A stretch of 64,000 nucleotides of DNA from Stagnihabitans tardus. GTDB lineage: Bacteria; Pseudomonadota; Alphaproteobacteria; Rhodobacterales; Rhodobacteraceae. A program made the translations under genes and the position numbers. This document shows positions 27,083 through 35,779 of this stretch, piece by piece (positions within the stretch are counted from its first letter, which is position 1; the number at the start of each line of letters is the position of its first letter). The notes under the pieces are model-generated. The model saw only the letters and a program-made list of their open reading frames with translations. It was not told the DNA's origin and made no database searches. Location: the NCBI RefSeq assembly GCF_009925085.1, contig NZ_JAABNR010000001.1, positions 1 to 64,000 on the forward strand, written 5' to 3'.

Positions 27083-28120
27083 TCATGCGCGACGAGACAG
27101 AACCCGCCGGTATTCCCGCCCCCAGACCTCGGCAAAGCGCAGGACCTGGTCTTCCGTCACATCGGGCCCCAAGGAGATGCGGATCGCCTGACCCGCCAGC
27201 TCTTCGGAATGGCCCATCGTCTTCAACACCCGGCTGGCGCGCACCTTGCCACTCGAGCAAGCCGACCCGGCCGACACAGCAAAGCCCGCAAGGTCCATGG
27301 CCATGACCTGCGTCTCGCCCTTCCAACCGGGGGCAATCAGGCAGATCGTATTGGGCAGGCTTCGCGCGCTATTCCCGACGGAAATAGTATCAAATCCCAG
27401 CGCTGCCAAGGCCTGATTTAGAGTCTTTCTAACTTCGGCCACCCGCTCCCAGACCCCATTGGCCAAATCCCTGGCCGCAGCCTCTGCCGCCGCCCCGAAA
27501 CCAGCTATACCGATGAGGTTTTCCGTCCCCGCCCGCCGCCCCATCTCCTGGCCACCGCCGCGCAACACGGGCGCCACATCCAGCCCCTGGCGCAGAACCA
27601 GGGCGCCAACCCCCTTGGGCCCGCCCAACTTGTGGGCCGAAACCGCCCCCATCTGGCAGCCCAGCCAGTTGAAGGCCAGGGGCAGCTTGCCAAAACCCTG
27701 CGTCAGGTCAGAAAACCCCAGGCCCTCGGGCAGGTCCTGCACGATCCCGGTCTCGGAATTGGCCAGCTGCAAGGCCGTCCGCGCAGGCTCTGTCACCGTC
27801 ACCAGGCCACCCGGGGCCGCCAGCGACACATCGCACCAGCTTGAGACCGCGTCATGCTCGATCCCCGAGCAAGCAAAGCCCCTTCCGCCCAGGGCCATGG
27901 CGCAAGCCTCCGTCGCGCCAGAGGTAAAGACCACATCCGCCCCCTCCGCCCCCAGCGCCGCCGCCACCTGAGCCCTTGCCCGCTCCAACAGCCCGCGCGC
28001 CGCCCGCCCCTCCTGGTGCACGGACGAGGGATTGCCCATCACATCCATGGCCGCGACCATCGCCGCCCTTGCCTCCGCCCGTAAAGGCGTCGTCGCATTC
28101 CAGTCAAGATAGACGCGCAT
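27083..28120 (-). CDS. Cysteine desulfurase, IscS/NifS type
   Basis: This 345-residue group I desulfurase has the cofactor lysine in SAHKLGGPKGVGAL, the catalytic cysteine in SAGSACSSGKV, and YLDWNATTPLR at the N terminus. It is a little shorter than E. coli IscS (404). It is the second gene of the iscR-suf operon, so the operon carries two desulfurases of different classes. A repeat with strong hairpins separates it from iscR. Confidence 0.9.
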   Translation of the reverse strand: MRVYLDWNATTPLRAEARAAMVAAMDVMGNPSSVHQEGRAARGLLERARAQVAAALGAEGADVVFTSGATEACAMALGGRGFACSGIEHDAVSSWCDVSLAAPGGLVTVTEPARTALQLANSETGIVQDLPEGLGFSDLTQGFGKLPLAFNWLGCQMGAVSAHKLGGPKGVGALVLRQGLDVAPVLRGGGQEMGRRAGTENLIGIAGFGAAAEAAARDLANGVWERVAEVRKTLNQALAALGFDTISVGNSARSLPNTICLIAPGWKGETQVMAMDLAGFAVSAGSACSSGKVRASRVLKTMGHSEELAGQAIRISLGPDVTEDQVLRFAEVWGREYRRVLSRRA

Positions 28121-28125
28121 CTTCG

Positions 28126-28213
28126 TCTTTCATCTTTTCATAAATATCCCACGGGGGTCCGGGGGTGTGAAACCCCCGGCTTTCTAACGGGTCCGGGGGT
28201 GTGAAACCCCCGG
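28126..28213 (-). repeat. Repeat core plus two TTCAC-loop hairpins between iscR and the desulfurase
   Basis: A reversed core (28126-28156) is followed by two stem-loops, 28159-28179 and 28193-28213. Each has an eight-base stem CCGGGGGT/ACCCCCGG and loop GTGAA (TTCAC on the minus strand). The hairpins are a 34-base tandem duplication. They lie inside the operon and could attenuate transcription or protect one side of a processed message. Confidence 0.75.
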
Positions 28214-28223
28214 CGCTGTCCGC

Positions 28224-28697
28224 CTACTCGTCGACCACAGCAAAAAGCTGCGGCACCGCCGGGCAAGGCCGCATCTCGTTGCGGATCACATCCGACAGCC
28301 GCGTCTGGTGCAAGAACACATAGACATGGGCCGAGAGCCCCTCCCAGAGCCGGTTCGTCAGCGACTGCGCCCGGGTGCCGGAGACCGCCCCCGAAGCCCC
28401 CGCCCCGGTGTGCAAGGCGTCCACCGTCTCCTCGACCGCCTCCAGCACCTCCGAGACCCGGATCTCGACCGGCGGCCGCGCGAGGCGGTAACCCCCGCCC
28501 GGCCCCCGCACCGCCTCGACCAGGCCCGCCCGGCGCAGTTTCACAAACAACTGCTCCAGGTAGGGCAAGGAGATATCCTGCCGCTTGGCGATCTCGGCCA
28601 GGCTCATCAGCTCCTCCGCCCCCCTGCCCTTGGCTTCCGCCAGCGCCAGGTCGGCCAAAGCCACCATCGCGTAACGTCCCTTGGTCGAAAGCTTCAT
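28224..28697 (-). CDS. iscR: IscR, Rrf2-family Fe-S regulator
   Basis: This 157-residue winged-helix regulator begins MKLSTKGRYAMVALADLA and has YLEQLFVKLRRAGLV as the recognition region. It contains only one cysteine (Cys145, in MRPCPAV) instead of the three clustered cysteines of E. coli IscR. This matches what is known for R. sphaeroides IscR, reported as a repressor of iron-sulfur genes with an unusual cluster ligation. It leads the suf operon and probably represses it. Confidence 0.92.
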   Translation of the reverse strand: MKLSTKGRYAMVALADLALAEAKGRGAEELMSLAEIAKRQDISLPYLEQLFVKLRRAGLVEAVRGPGGGYRLARPPVEIRVSEVLEAVEETVDALHTGAGASGAVSGTRAQSLTNRLWEGLSAHVYVFLHQTRLSDVIRNEMRPCPAVPQLFAVVDE

Positions 28698-28791
28698 CCT
28701 GCCCCTCCGATGCGGCCAAATCACCGACGGCCATTGACGCAAAGCCCGGGCTCCCTTACCTGAAAGCCCAAGCCCCATCCCGGACACCCGG

Positions 28792-28808
28792 TTTGGAATG
28801 GTTCTAAA
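28792..28808. promoter_or_regulatory. Irr (ICE-type) box upstream of iscR-suf
   Basis: The 17-base imperfect palindrome TTTGGAATGGTTCTAAA fits the Irr/ICE pattern TTTAGAA-N3-TTCTAAA with one change in the left arm. It overlaps the proposed -10 of the iscR promoter on the minus strand, so bound Irr would block transcription. Confidence 0.6.
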
Positions 28809-28829
28809 TTATCCGACCGAATTCGTCAA
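28801..28829 (-). promoter_or_regulatory. Proposed sigma-70 promoter of the iscR-suf operon
   Basis: On the minus strand TTGACG (28829-28824) is followed after 17 bases by TAGAAC (28806-28801). The -35 is close to consensus and the -10 matches four of six positions. The -10 lies inside the Irr-like box. The -35 region contains CGAATTCG, which could be a second operator. Confidence 0.5.
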
Positions 28830-28853
28830 GAATTGGTCATCAGGCGAGGTCAC

Positions 28854-29513
28854 ATGCCCGAGGTTATTTTCGCCGGTCCCGAAGGCCGTCTCGAAGGCCG
28901 CTACCATCCGCAAAAGGAAAAGGACGCGCCGATCGCCATCGTGCTGCATCCCCATCCGAACTACGGGGGGACGATGAACAACAAGGTCGTCTACAACCTG
29001 CACTATGCCTTCTACAACCTGGGCTTCTCGGTCCTGCGGTTCAACTTCCGCGGCGTGGGGCGGTCCCAGGGCGAGTATGACATGGGCATCGGCGAGTTGT
29101 CGGACGCGGCCTCGGCGCTGGATTACCTGCAGTCCATGAACAACAACGCCAAGCATTGCTGGGTCGCGGGCTTCTCCTTCGGCGCCTGGATCGGCATGCA
29201 GCTTCTGATGCGCCGCCCGGAAATCACCGGTTTCATCTCGGTGGCGCCCCCCGCCAACCTTTACGACTTCTCCTTCCTCGCCCCCTGCCCGGCGTCCGGC
29301 CTGATCATCAACGGCTCCGCCGACAAGGTCGCGCCTCCCAAGGACACGACCGCCCTGGTGAACAAGCTGCACGAACAGAAGGGCATCACCATCACCCATG
29401 AGGTCATCGAGGGCGCCGACCACTTCTTCAAGGACGACGAGCTTTACATGAAGCCGATGATCGAGAGCGTCTCGACCTATGTCCGCCGCCGCCTGACCGA
29501 GGTCACGCGCTGA
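28854..29513 (+). CDS. Alpha/beta hydrolase
   Basis: This 219-residue alpha/beta-hydrolase-fold protein has LHPHPNYGGTMNNKVVY near residue 30 and the nucleophile elbow GFSFGAW; the C-terminal EGADHFF supplies the likely catalytic histidine. Start MPEVIFAGPEG is chosen over upstream MVIRRGH because it gives the usual family N terminus and follows GGCGAGG. It diverges from iscR and is joined to the next gene by TGATG overlap. The substrate is unknown. Confidence 0.85.
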   Translation: MPEVIFAGPEGRLEGRYHPQKEKDAPIAIVLHPHPNYGGTMNNKVVYNLHYAFYNLGFSVLRFNFRGVGRSQGEYDMGIGELSDAASALDYLQSMNNNAKHCWVAGFSFGAWIGMQLLMRRPEITGFISVAPPANLYDFSFLAPCPASGLIINGSADKVAPPKDTTALVNKLHEQKGITITHEVIEGADHFFKDDELYMKPMIESVSTYVRRRLTEVTR

Positions 29514-29743
29514 TGTCGGTCGTCGAGGAACTGGGCGATGCCTTGGCCCGCGACGTGATCGAGGCGATGGAGAAGCTGGGCGACGACCGGCTGTTCGACA
29601 AGCTGGCCAAGGTGGTGGGCGACGGCTCGCCCACGCTTCTCGAGGCCTTCACCACGGCCTACCGCGTCCGCATCGCCGAAAAACGCTCGCGCAAATGGCT
29701 CGAGGCCGCGCTGAAGGCGGGCCGCGCGGCCGAGCCCCTGTGA
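29513..29743 (+). CDS. Small protein of unknown function
   Basis: This 76-residue, mostly helical, charged protein (ALARDVIEAMEKLGDDRLFDKLAK in part) has no signal peptide or membrane segment. It is translationally coupled to the alpha/beta hydrolase by a TGATG overlap and followed by a clear terminator, so the two form one transcription unit. I do not recognise a family. Confidence 0.65.
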   Translation: MSVVEELGDALARDVIEAMEKLGDDRLFDKLAKVVGDGSPTLLEAFTTAYRVRIAEKRSRKWLEAALKAGRAAEPL

Positions 29744-29761
29744 TTTGGCCGCTGTGATCTG

Positions 29762-29785
29762 GGCCGGGGGAAACCCCGGCCTTTT
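29762..29785 (+). terminator. Rho-independent terminator
   Basis: The stem GGCCGGGG/CCCCGGCC with a GAAA tetraloop is followed by TTTT. It ends the alpha/beta hydrolase unit. Confidence 0.85.
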
Positions 29786-29802
29786 GCTTTCAGGATGCCC
29801 TC

Positions 29803-30405
29803 ATGACCGCCTCTGAGACCGATGACCGCCTGTCCGCCCAGTTCGCCTTCCTGAACGAGGCCGACCGGCTGAAGAGCGTCCTGCGCGCCACGACCTTGGT
29901 CGATGGCAGTCGCCGGGAGAACTCCGGCGAGCATTCCTGGCACCTGGCGCTTTACGCCATGACGCTGGCCGATCAGGCCGATCCGGCCGTGAAGATCGAC
30001 CGGGTGATCCGCATGCTCCTCCTCCATGACCTCGTGGAGATCGACGTGGGCGATGTGCCGATCCATTCCAAGGGCGGCACGGCCCATGGCTCCACCGACA
30101 CCCAAGAGGCCGAGGCCAAGGCGGCGGATCGCATCTTCGGCCTCCTCCCCCCCGACCTCGCAGCCGAGTTCCGCGCGCTTTGGGACGAGTTCGAAGCGGC
30201 AGAGACCCCCGACGCGCTCTTCGCCAAAAGCCTCGACCGCGTGCAGCCCGTCATGGCGAACCTGATGTCCGGCGGCGGAACCTGGGTGGAGTACGAGGTG
30301 ACCTCCGAGCAGTTGGACCAGAGGGTCGGCTCCAAGATCGCCAAGGGCGCGCCTCGGCTTTGGGACTGGGTGCGCGCCAAGACACGGGCCTGGTTCGAAC
30401 CATGA
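29803..30405 (+). CDS. HD-domain phosphohydrolase (HDDC2/YfbR-like)
   Basis: This 200-residue HD protein has metal ligands in SGEHSWHLAL and LLLHDLVEIDVGDV plus a downstream aspartate in SLDRVQPVM. The family includes 5'-deoxynucleotidases acting on deoxyribonucleoside monophosphates. Length and motif order match HDDC2-type proteins. The stop overlaps the next gene start (ATGA). Confidence 0.82.
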   Translation: MTASETDDRLSAQFAFLNEADRLKSVLRATTLVDGSRRENSGEHSWHLALYAMTLADQADPAVKIDRVIRMLLLHDLVEIDVGDVPIHSKGGTAHGSTDTQEAEAKAADRIFGLLPPDLAAEFRALWDEFEAAETPDALFAKSLDRVQPVMANLMSGGGTWVEYEVTSEQLDQRVGSKIAKGAPRLWDWVRAKTRAWFEP

Positions 30406-30830
30406 ACCGCGCGGGCTTCCTGGCCCTGCTTCTGGCCGCCAGCCTGATCGCCCTGGCCGGGATCAACTGGACCTTTACCGATTGGCAGACCTGCATCCGG
30501 GAAGACCGCCACATCGGCCCCGCGCTTTGGATGCTGGTGACCCCGCAGCAGCCTGCTTGGACCAATCTCTTCGTTCTGCTGCCCGCCCTGCCCCTGGCCC
30601 TTCTCGCGCTGGGCCCCAAACAGCCCGACCGCGCCGCCTGGGTCGCAGGCTTTTGCTTCATCGGCTTCCTGCTTTGGCTCTTTAGCCACCCGGGGGCCTA
30701 TCATTCTTGCGACCGAAAGGGAGATGACGGCTTCTTTCTGCTCATTCCAGCGCTTTTCGTCTCCCTTGCCCTGACCTTTGCCGCAGCCCTGTTCCGCGCC
30801 GTCACCCATGCGCGGCGTGGCGAAAATTAA
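30402..30830 (+). CDS. Small membrane protein of unknown function
   Basis: This 142-residue protein has four hydrophobic segments (FLALLLAASLIALAGI, LFVLLPALPLALLALG, WVAGFCFIGFLLWLF, FFLLIPALFVSLALTFAA). Two cysteines lie outside the membrane segments. The start is set by the ATGA overlap with the HD gene. Family not recognised. Confidence 0.6.
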   Translation: MNRAGFLALLLAASLIALAGINWTFTDWQTCIREDRHIGPALWMLVTPQQPAWTNLFVLLPALPLALLALGPKQPDRAAWVAGFCFIGFLLWLFSHPGAYHSCDRKGDDGFFLLIPALFVSLALTFAAALFRAVTHARRGEN

Positions 30831-30831
30831 A

Positions 30832-30861
30832 CGGTATACCTTCGCATACCGACTTTCTTTT
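30832..30861 (+). terminator. Possible terminator or operator before icd
   Basis: The inverted repeat CGGTAT-N8-ATACCG is followed by a T-rich stretch (ACTTTCTTTT). It sits between the small membrane gene and icd. The AT-rich stem is weak for a terminator, so it could instead be a binding site. Confidence 0.35.
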
Positions 30862-30917
30862 AGCCCCGATTTCGCTTATGCAGAACCCAAGCGAATCCCC
30901 CAACCCAAGGTGCTTTC

Positions 30918-32132
30918 ATGACCAAGATCAAGGTGGCCAACCCCGTCGTCGAACTCGACGGCGACGAGATGACCCGGATCATCTGGGACTTCATCAAGCA
31001 AAAGCTGATCCTGCCCTACCTGGATATCGACCTGAAGTACTACGATCTGGGCATCGAAGAGCGCGACCGCACGAACGACCAGATCACGATCGACAGCGCG
31101 AACGCCATTAAGCAATACGGCGTAGGCGTCAAATGCGCGACCATCACGCCGGATGAGCAGCGGGTCGAGGAGTTCGGCCTCAAGCAGATGTGGAAGTCGC
31201 CCAATGGCACGATCCGCAACATCCTGGGCGGCGTGATCTTCCGCGAGCCGATCATCGCCAAGAACGTCCCCCGCCTGGTCCCCGGCTGGACCAAGCCCAT
31301 CGTCATCGGCCGCCATGCCTTTGGCGACCAATACCGCGCGACCGATTTCCACTTCCCCGGCGCGGGCAAGCTCACCATGAAATTCGTCGGCAACGACGGC
31401 ACGGTGATCGAGAAGGACGTCTATTCGGCCCCCTCCGCCGGCGTCTACATGGGCATGTACAACCTGGACGACTCGATCCACGACTTCGCCCGGTCCTCGT
31501 TCAACTACGGTCTGCTCAAGGGCTGGCCGGTCTATCTCTCGACCAAGAACACGATCCTCAAGGCCTATGACGGCCGCTTCAAGGATATCTTCGCCAAGGT
31601 TTACGCCGAAGAGTTCGAAGACAAATTCAAGGCGGCGGGCATCCATTACGAACACCGCCTGATCGACGACATGGTCGCCTCGGCGATGAAATGGTCGGGC
31701 GGTTATGTCTGGGCCTGCAAGAACTATGACGGCGATGTGCAATCCGACACCGTGGCCCAGGGCTTCGGCTCCTTGGGCCTCATGACCTCGGTCCTGATGA
31801 CGCCCGATGGCAAGATCGTCGAGGCCGAGGCCGCCCACGGCACCGTCACCCGCCACTACCGTCAGCACCAGAAGGGCCAGCAGACCTCGACCAACTCGGT
31901 CGCCTCGATCTTCGCCTGGACCGGGGGCCTGAAGCACCGCGCGAAACTGGACGACAATGCGCAGCTGATGCGCTTTGCCACCACGCTGGAGAAGGTCACG
32001 GTCGATTGCGTCGAGGATGGCTGGATGACCAAGGACCTCGCTCTCCTGGTCGGCCCCGATCAGAAGTGGCTGACGACCATGGGCTACCTGGAGAAGGTGG
32101 ACGAATACCTGAACAAGGCCCTGGTGGGGTAA
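30918..32132 (+). CDS. icd: NADP-dependent isocitrate dehydrogenase
   Basis: This 404-residue homodimeric (eukaryote-like) isocitrate dehydrogenase converts isocitrate to 2-oxoglutarate in the TCA cycle. [17 protein letters not shown] at the N terminus, [16 protein letters not shown] and the KSPNGTIRN substrate region are characteristic. AAGGTG five bases before ATG is a good ribosome site. It is likely monocistronic, with hairpins downstream. Confidence 0.97.
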   Translation: MTKIKVANPVVELDGDEMTRIIWDFIKQKLILPYLDIDLKYYDLGIEERDRTNDQITIDSANAIKQYGVGVKCATITPDEQRVEEFGLKQMWKSPNGTIRNILGGVIFREPIIAKNVPRLVPGWTKPIVIGRHAFGDQYRATDFHFPGAGKLTMKFVGNDGTVIEKDVYSAPSAGVYMGMYNLDDSIHDFARSSFNYGLLKGWPVYLSTKNTILKAYDGRFKDIFAKVYAEEFEDKFKAAGIHYEHRLIDDMVASAMKWSGGYVWACKNYDGDVQSDTVAQGFGSLGLMTSVLMTPDGKIVEAEAAHGTVTRHYRQHQKGQQTSTNSVASIFAWTGGLKHRAKLDDNAQLMRFATTLEKVTVDCVEDGWMTKDLALLVGPDQKWLTTMGYLEKVDEYLNKALVG

Positions 32133-32133
32133 C

Positions 32134-32151
32134 GGTGCGCTGAAGCGCACC
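32134..32151 (+). repeat. Hairpin repeat GGTGCGCT/AGCGCACC
   Basis: GGTGCGCTGAAGCGCACC is followed by CTAC just after the icd stop. The same string occurs inverted at 55328-55347, where it contains the preT stop codon. A related GGGCTACG string follows at about 32183-32192. Confidence 0.6.
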
Positions 32152-32218
32152 CTACCCTGCCCCCAAAGACCCGGAGTCACGACCCCGGGCTACGTGGCGG
32201 CATCAGAGTGACAGACGA

Positions 32219-32254
32219 CAGGGGGCGCAGCCGCGACACGGGTGCGCCCCCTTG
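32219..32254 (+). terminator. Terminator downstream of icd
   Basis: The stem GGGGGCGCA/TGCGCCCCC (32221-32251) ends in TTGCATTTC. It is a strong stem with a short T tract and ends icd transcription. Confidence 0.55.
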
Positions 32255-32314
32255 CATTTCATCTTTTCCCAAATATCCCCGGGGGAGGGCCGGAGGGGCC
32301 GGCAGCCCCTCCGG
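32255..32314 (-). repeat. Repeat core plus GC hairpin between icd and typA
   Basis: Reversed core CAAATATCCCCGGGGG is followed by the hairpin CCGGAGGGGC/GCCCCTCCGG (32290-32314). The rest of the 269-base icd-typA gap holds the two hairpins listed above and the typA leader; a partial string ATATTTGAAAG sits near 32382-32392. Confidence 0.65.
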
Positions 32315-32401
32315 GCGGGTCACAAGCGAAACCTCTGGCCTTTCGCGCCTCGCCCGTGTAAGGCGCGTGCAACCGCAGCATATTTGAAAGCAGGCCCCCC
32401 G

Positions 32402-34219
32402 ATGGAGCTTCGCAACATCGCGATCATCGCGCACGTTGACCATGGCAAGACGACCCTCGTCGACGAGCTTCTGAAACAATCCGGCGCCTTCCGCGAAGGC
32501 CAACAAGTCTCCGAACGGGCGATGGACAGCAATGACATCGAACGCGAACGCGGGATCACCATCCTGGCGAAATGCACCTCGGTCGAACACAACGGCGTGC
32601 GCATCAACATCGTCGACACCCCCGGCCACGCCGACTTCGGCGGCGAGGTCGAACGCATCCTCTCGATGGTGGACGGCGTCTGCCTCCTGGTCGATGCGGC
32701 CGAGGGCCCGATGCCCCAGACCAAGTTCGTGCTGGCCAAGGCGCTGGCGCTGAACCTGCGCCCCATCGTGGTGCTCAACAAGGTCGACAAGCCGGATGCC
32801 GAGCCCGACCGCGCGCTGAACGAGGTCTTCGACCTCTTCTCGAACCTCGGCGCCAGCGACGAGCAGCTCGATTTCCCGCATGTCTATGCCTCGGGCCGTT
32901 CCGGCTGGGCCGATACGGAACTCGACGGCCCGCGTCAGAACCTGGACGCGCTCTTTGACCTGATCGTGGCCCATGTCCCCTCGCCCAAGCAGCAGTCCCG
33001 CGCGGGTGAGCCCTTCCAGATGCTGGCGACGACCCTTTCCGCCGACCCTTTCATCGGCCGCATCCTCACGGGCCGCGTCGAGGCCGGCACACTGAAGGCG
33101 GGCACCACGCTGAAGGCCCTGTCGCGTGACGGCGAGCGGCTGGAGCAGTTCCGCGTCTCCAAGGTCCTGGCCTTCCGGGGCCTGGGCCAGCAGGCGATCG
33201 AAGAGGCCGTGGCGGGTGACATCGTCACCATCGCGGGCATGTCCAAGGCCACCGTGGCCGATACGCTTTGCGACCTGTCGATCGACACCGCCATCCCCGC
33301 CCAGCCCATCGACCCGCCGACCATCACGGTCACCTTCGGCATCAACGACTCGCCCCTGGCAGGTCGCGACGGCAACAAGGTGCAGAGCCGCGTCATCCGC
33401 GACCGCCTGATGAAAGAGGCCGAAGTCAACGTCGCCATCAAGATCGCCGATACCCCCGGCGGCGAGGCTTTCGAGGTCTCGGGCCGTGGCGAACTCCAGA
33501 TGGGCGTGCTGATCGAAAACATGCGCCGCGAGGGCTTCGAGCTCTCGATCTCGCGTCCCCGCGTGATCATGAAGGACGTGGACGGCGTGCGCCATGAGCC
33601 GGTCGAAGAAGTGACCGTCGATGTCGACGACGAATATTCGGGCGCGGTCATCGACAAGCTGACGGGCGAGCGCAAGGGCGACCTGGTCGAGATGAAGCCC
33701 GCGGGCGTCGGCAAGACCCGGATCATCGCCCATGTCCCCTCGCGGGGCCTCATCGGCTACCAGGGCCAGTTCCTGACCGATACGCGCGGTACGGGCGTGT
33801 TGAACCGGATCTTCCACGGCTGGGTGCCGCACAAGGGCCCGATCCAGGGTCGGCGCCAGGGCGTGCTGATCTCGACCGAGGCCGGGATCTCGGTGGCCTA
33901 TGCTTTGTGGAACCTCGAAGACCGCGGCAAGATGTTCATCGGCCCGCAGGAAGCGGTCTATGTCGGCATGATCATCGGCGAACATTCGCGCGACAATGAC
34001 CTCGAAGTGAACCCGCTGAAGGGCAAGAAGCTGACCAACGTTCGCGCCTCGGGCACCGACGAAGCGGTCCGCCTGACGCCCTTCCAGCGCATGTCGCTGG
34101 AAGAGGCCATCGCCTATATCGACGATGACGAGCTGGTCGAGGTGACGCCCAAGGTCATCCGCCTGCGCAAGCGCCTGCTCGATCCCAACGAGCGCAAGCG
34201 CGAGAGCCGCAAGGACTGA
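32402..34219 (+). CDS. typA: TypA/BipA, ribosome-associated GTPase
   Basis: This 605-residue translational GTPase has G1 [10 protein letters not shown]2 ERERGITI, G3 [12 protein letters not shown] and G4 NKVDK. EF-G-like domains and the C-terminal BipA region are complete ([14 protein letters not shown] at the end). BipA helps ribosome assembly and stress adaptation. Start [12 protein letters not shown] is the normal family start; the open frame extends upstream only through repeat DNA. Confidence 0.97.
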   Translation: MELRNIAIIAHVDHGKTTLVDELLKQSGAFREGQQVSERAMDSNDIERERGITILAKCTSVEHNGVRINIVDTPGHADFGGEVERILSMVDGVCLLVDAAEGPMPQTKFVLAKALALNLRPIVVLNKVDKPDAEPDRALNEVFDLFSNLGASDEQLDFPHVYASGRSGWADTELDGPRQNLDALFDLIVAHVPSPKQQSRAGEPFQMLATTLSADPFIGRILTGRVEAGTLKAGTTLKALSRDGERLEQFRVSKVLAFRGLGQQAIEEAVAGDIVTIAGMSKATVADTLCDLSIDTAIPAQPIDPPTITVTFGINDSPLAGRDGNKVQSRVIRDRLMKEAEVNVAIKIADTPGGEAFEVSGRGELQMGVLIENMRREGFELSISRPRVIMKDVDGVRHEPVEEVTVDVDDEYSGAVIDKLTGERKGDLVEMKPAGVGKTRIIAHVPSRGLIGYQGQFLTDTRGTGVLNRIFHGWVPHKGPIQGRRQGVLISTEAGISVAYALWNLEDRGKMFIGPQEAVYVGMIIGEHSRDNDLEVNPLKGKKLTNVRASGTDEAVRLTPFQRMSLEEAIAYIDDDELVEVTPKVIRLRKRLLDPNERKRESRKD

Positions 34220-34303
34220 CGGCCCAAGGCTGGGGCTCTGCCCCCGCGCGACCGGTTTGTCGAAGCGGTCGCGCAACCGGAATGTTTGTGCAAGTCTGAA
34301 GTG

Positions 34304-34330
34304 AAAGCGGCGCCTTCGGGGGCCGCTTTT
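34304..34330 (+). terminator. Rho-independent terminator after typA
   Basis: The stem AAAGCGGC...GCCGCTTTT is closed by a TTCG tetraloop and followed by T's. A second stem, GCGCGACCG/CGGTCGCGC (34246-34274), lies just upstream. Confidence 0.8.
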
Positions 34331-34370
34331 GCATGACTGCGGGCGGAGGGGGCGCTGCCCCCGGCTTCGC

Positions 34371-34580
34371 CCCCCCGGAATATTTGGGCCAAATTGAAAG
34401 CAGCGGGCGGGGGTGATCCTTGGCGAGGGCAGATAGCGGGAAGGGCAAGGTGGCCTTTGCGGCGGGTGATGCTGCGCAGGCCTGGTTGCGGCAATAAAAC
34501 CGAAAAGCCTGACGCTTGGCGCCGCGCTCTCGCCAAAGGGCGCCTCGGCCCCCTTTCATCTGTTCCAATATATCCCGGAG
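34371..34580. repeat. Facing pair of repeat cores (typA-amidotransferase gap)
   Basis: A plus core (34371-34400) and a minus core (34553-34580) face each other across about 150 bases, including TGAAAG and CTTTCA on the inner sides. The stretch between them has no convincing gene. The 390-base gap therefore holds the typA terminator, GC hairpins near 34340-34370 and this pair. The neighbouring genes converge. Confidence 0.65.
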
Positions 34581-34609
34581 AAGAGGCGAAGTCCCGGAGG
34601 CAGCGCCCC

Positions 34610-35404
34610 CTAGGCGGCCTCGGCGCAGCGGCAGGGATAGAAGGGTTCGACCTTCACCTCGGGGCCCTTGAAGGTGCAAAAGGAAGCGGGCGCGATTTCG
34701 GTCCAACCCTCTTGATCGTCTTCCAGCGGCTCGGAGACCACGGCCATGCCCCCCCTCGTCTCGGAGTAGCGGTGGTAAAGCGAGGGCGCACGGTCGTCGG
34801 TCGCATATCTTACGGCGTAAAGCGTCGTGCCATCCGACAGGGCCGCCGTCATGCGCAGATGCGGCAGGCTTCCCTTGGCGCGGGCCAGCTTGATGAACCG
34901 GGCCGAGGCACGTTCCAGCGCGGCGCGGGGGTCGGCCTCCAGCCCCTCGGCGAGCGCGACGAGGAAGATCGCCTCGCTGTCCGTCGCCCCCTTGCGCGAG
35001 TGGTAGAGGCTGTCCGGGATCAGCATGTCGGCATCGCGGCGGAAGGTCTCATAGCCGCCGACCTGGCCATTGTGCATGAAGCTGAAGCGGCCATGCACGA
35101 AGGGATGGCAATTGTTGCGGCTGGTGGCCGTCCCGGTCGAGGCGCGGACATGGGCGAGGAAGAGCCCGGATTTCACCTGGGCCGTCAGGCTTTTCAGGTT
35201 CGGGTCGCTCCAGGCCGGGTGGACGTCGCGGAAGAGCCCGGGTTCGGGCCGCTCGCCATACCAGGCGACGCCGAAGCCATCGGCATTGATCGCCGTATGG
35301 GTCTGGGTCGCGTTATGGCTTTGATGGATCAGCGAATGCCCCGGACGCGAGATGATCTCGTCCAGGAAGATCGGTTCACCGGTATAGGCGGCCCAGCGGC
35401 ACAT
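34610..35404 (-). CDS. Class II glutamine amidotransferase (YafJ-like)
   Basis: This 264-residue Ntn-type amidotransferase begins MCRWAAYTGEPIFL, so Cys2 becomes the N-terminal nucleophile after methionine removal. FLAHVRASTG, HNCHPF-like (NNCHPFVHGRFSFMHNG) and GATDSEAIF blocks match YafJ/EgtC-type enzymes. No second catalytic domain is present and the acceptor substrate is unknown. The start follows a GGAGCC ribosome site. Confidence 0.85.
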   Translation of the reverse strand: MCRWAAYTGEPIFLDEIISRPGHSLIHQSHNATQTHTAINADGFGVAWYGERPEPGLFRDVHPAWSDPNLKSLTAQVKSGLFLAHVRASTGTATSRNNCHPFVHGRFSFMHNGQVGGYETFRRDADMLIPDSLYHSRKGATDSEAIFLVALAEGLEADPRAALERASARFIKLARAKGSLPHLRMTAALSDGTTLYAVRYATDDRAPSLYHRYSETRGGMAVVSEPLEDDQEGWTEIAPASFCTFKGPEVKVEPFYPCRCAEAA

Positions 35405-35461
35405 GGGAGGCTCCTTTGGGCCCAGTCTGCGGCCCAAGGGGTTAAGAAATCGCTGTGATGC

Positions 35462-35486
35462 CTGGGCCGCCCTGTCGGCGGCCCGG
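35462..35486 (-). terminator. GC-rich hairpin after the alaS-DUF1330 pair
   Basis: The stem GGGCCGCC/GGCGGCCC lies just past the DUF1330 stop on the minus strand. There is no T tract, so termination is uncertain. Confidence 0.35.
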
Positions 35487-35488
35487 GG

Positions 35489-35779
35489 TCATTCGGCGGC
35501 CTCGACCACCACCAGGTCCCGCGCCGCCGCCCCCTGCGCATGGACCAGCGCCGCCTGGTAGGCCAGGGAGTGATAGCACTCCACCGCCGCTTCCAGGCTC
35601 GGGAAGATCGCGACCACGTTGCGGGCGCGGTCTTTGCCCTCCAGCTGCACGTAACGACCCGCGCGGGCGAGGAACTTGCCACCATGGGCCGCGATGGCCT
35701 CGGTGGCGCCGCGCGCGTAAAGCGCGTAGCGCTCGGGGTCGGTCACTTCGACATGGGCGATCCAGAAGGCTTGCGGCAT
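35489..35779 (-). CDS. DUF1330 family protein
   Basis: This 96-residue protein of the dimeric ferredoxin-like DUF1330 family shows the typical FWIAHVEVTDPERYALYARG beginning and the RNVVAIFPSLEAAVECYHS centre. No enzymatic role is established. Its ATG directly abuts the alaS stop codon, so it is co-transcribed with alaS. Confidence 0.85.
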   Translation of the reverse strand: MPQAFWIAHVEVTDPERYALYARGATEAIAAHGGKFLARAGRYVQLEGKDRARNVVAIFPSLEAAVECYHSLAYQAALVHAQGAAARDLVVVEAAE

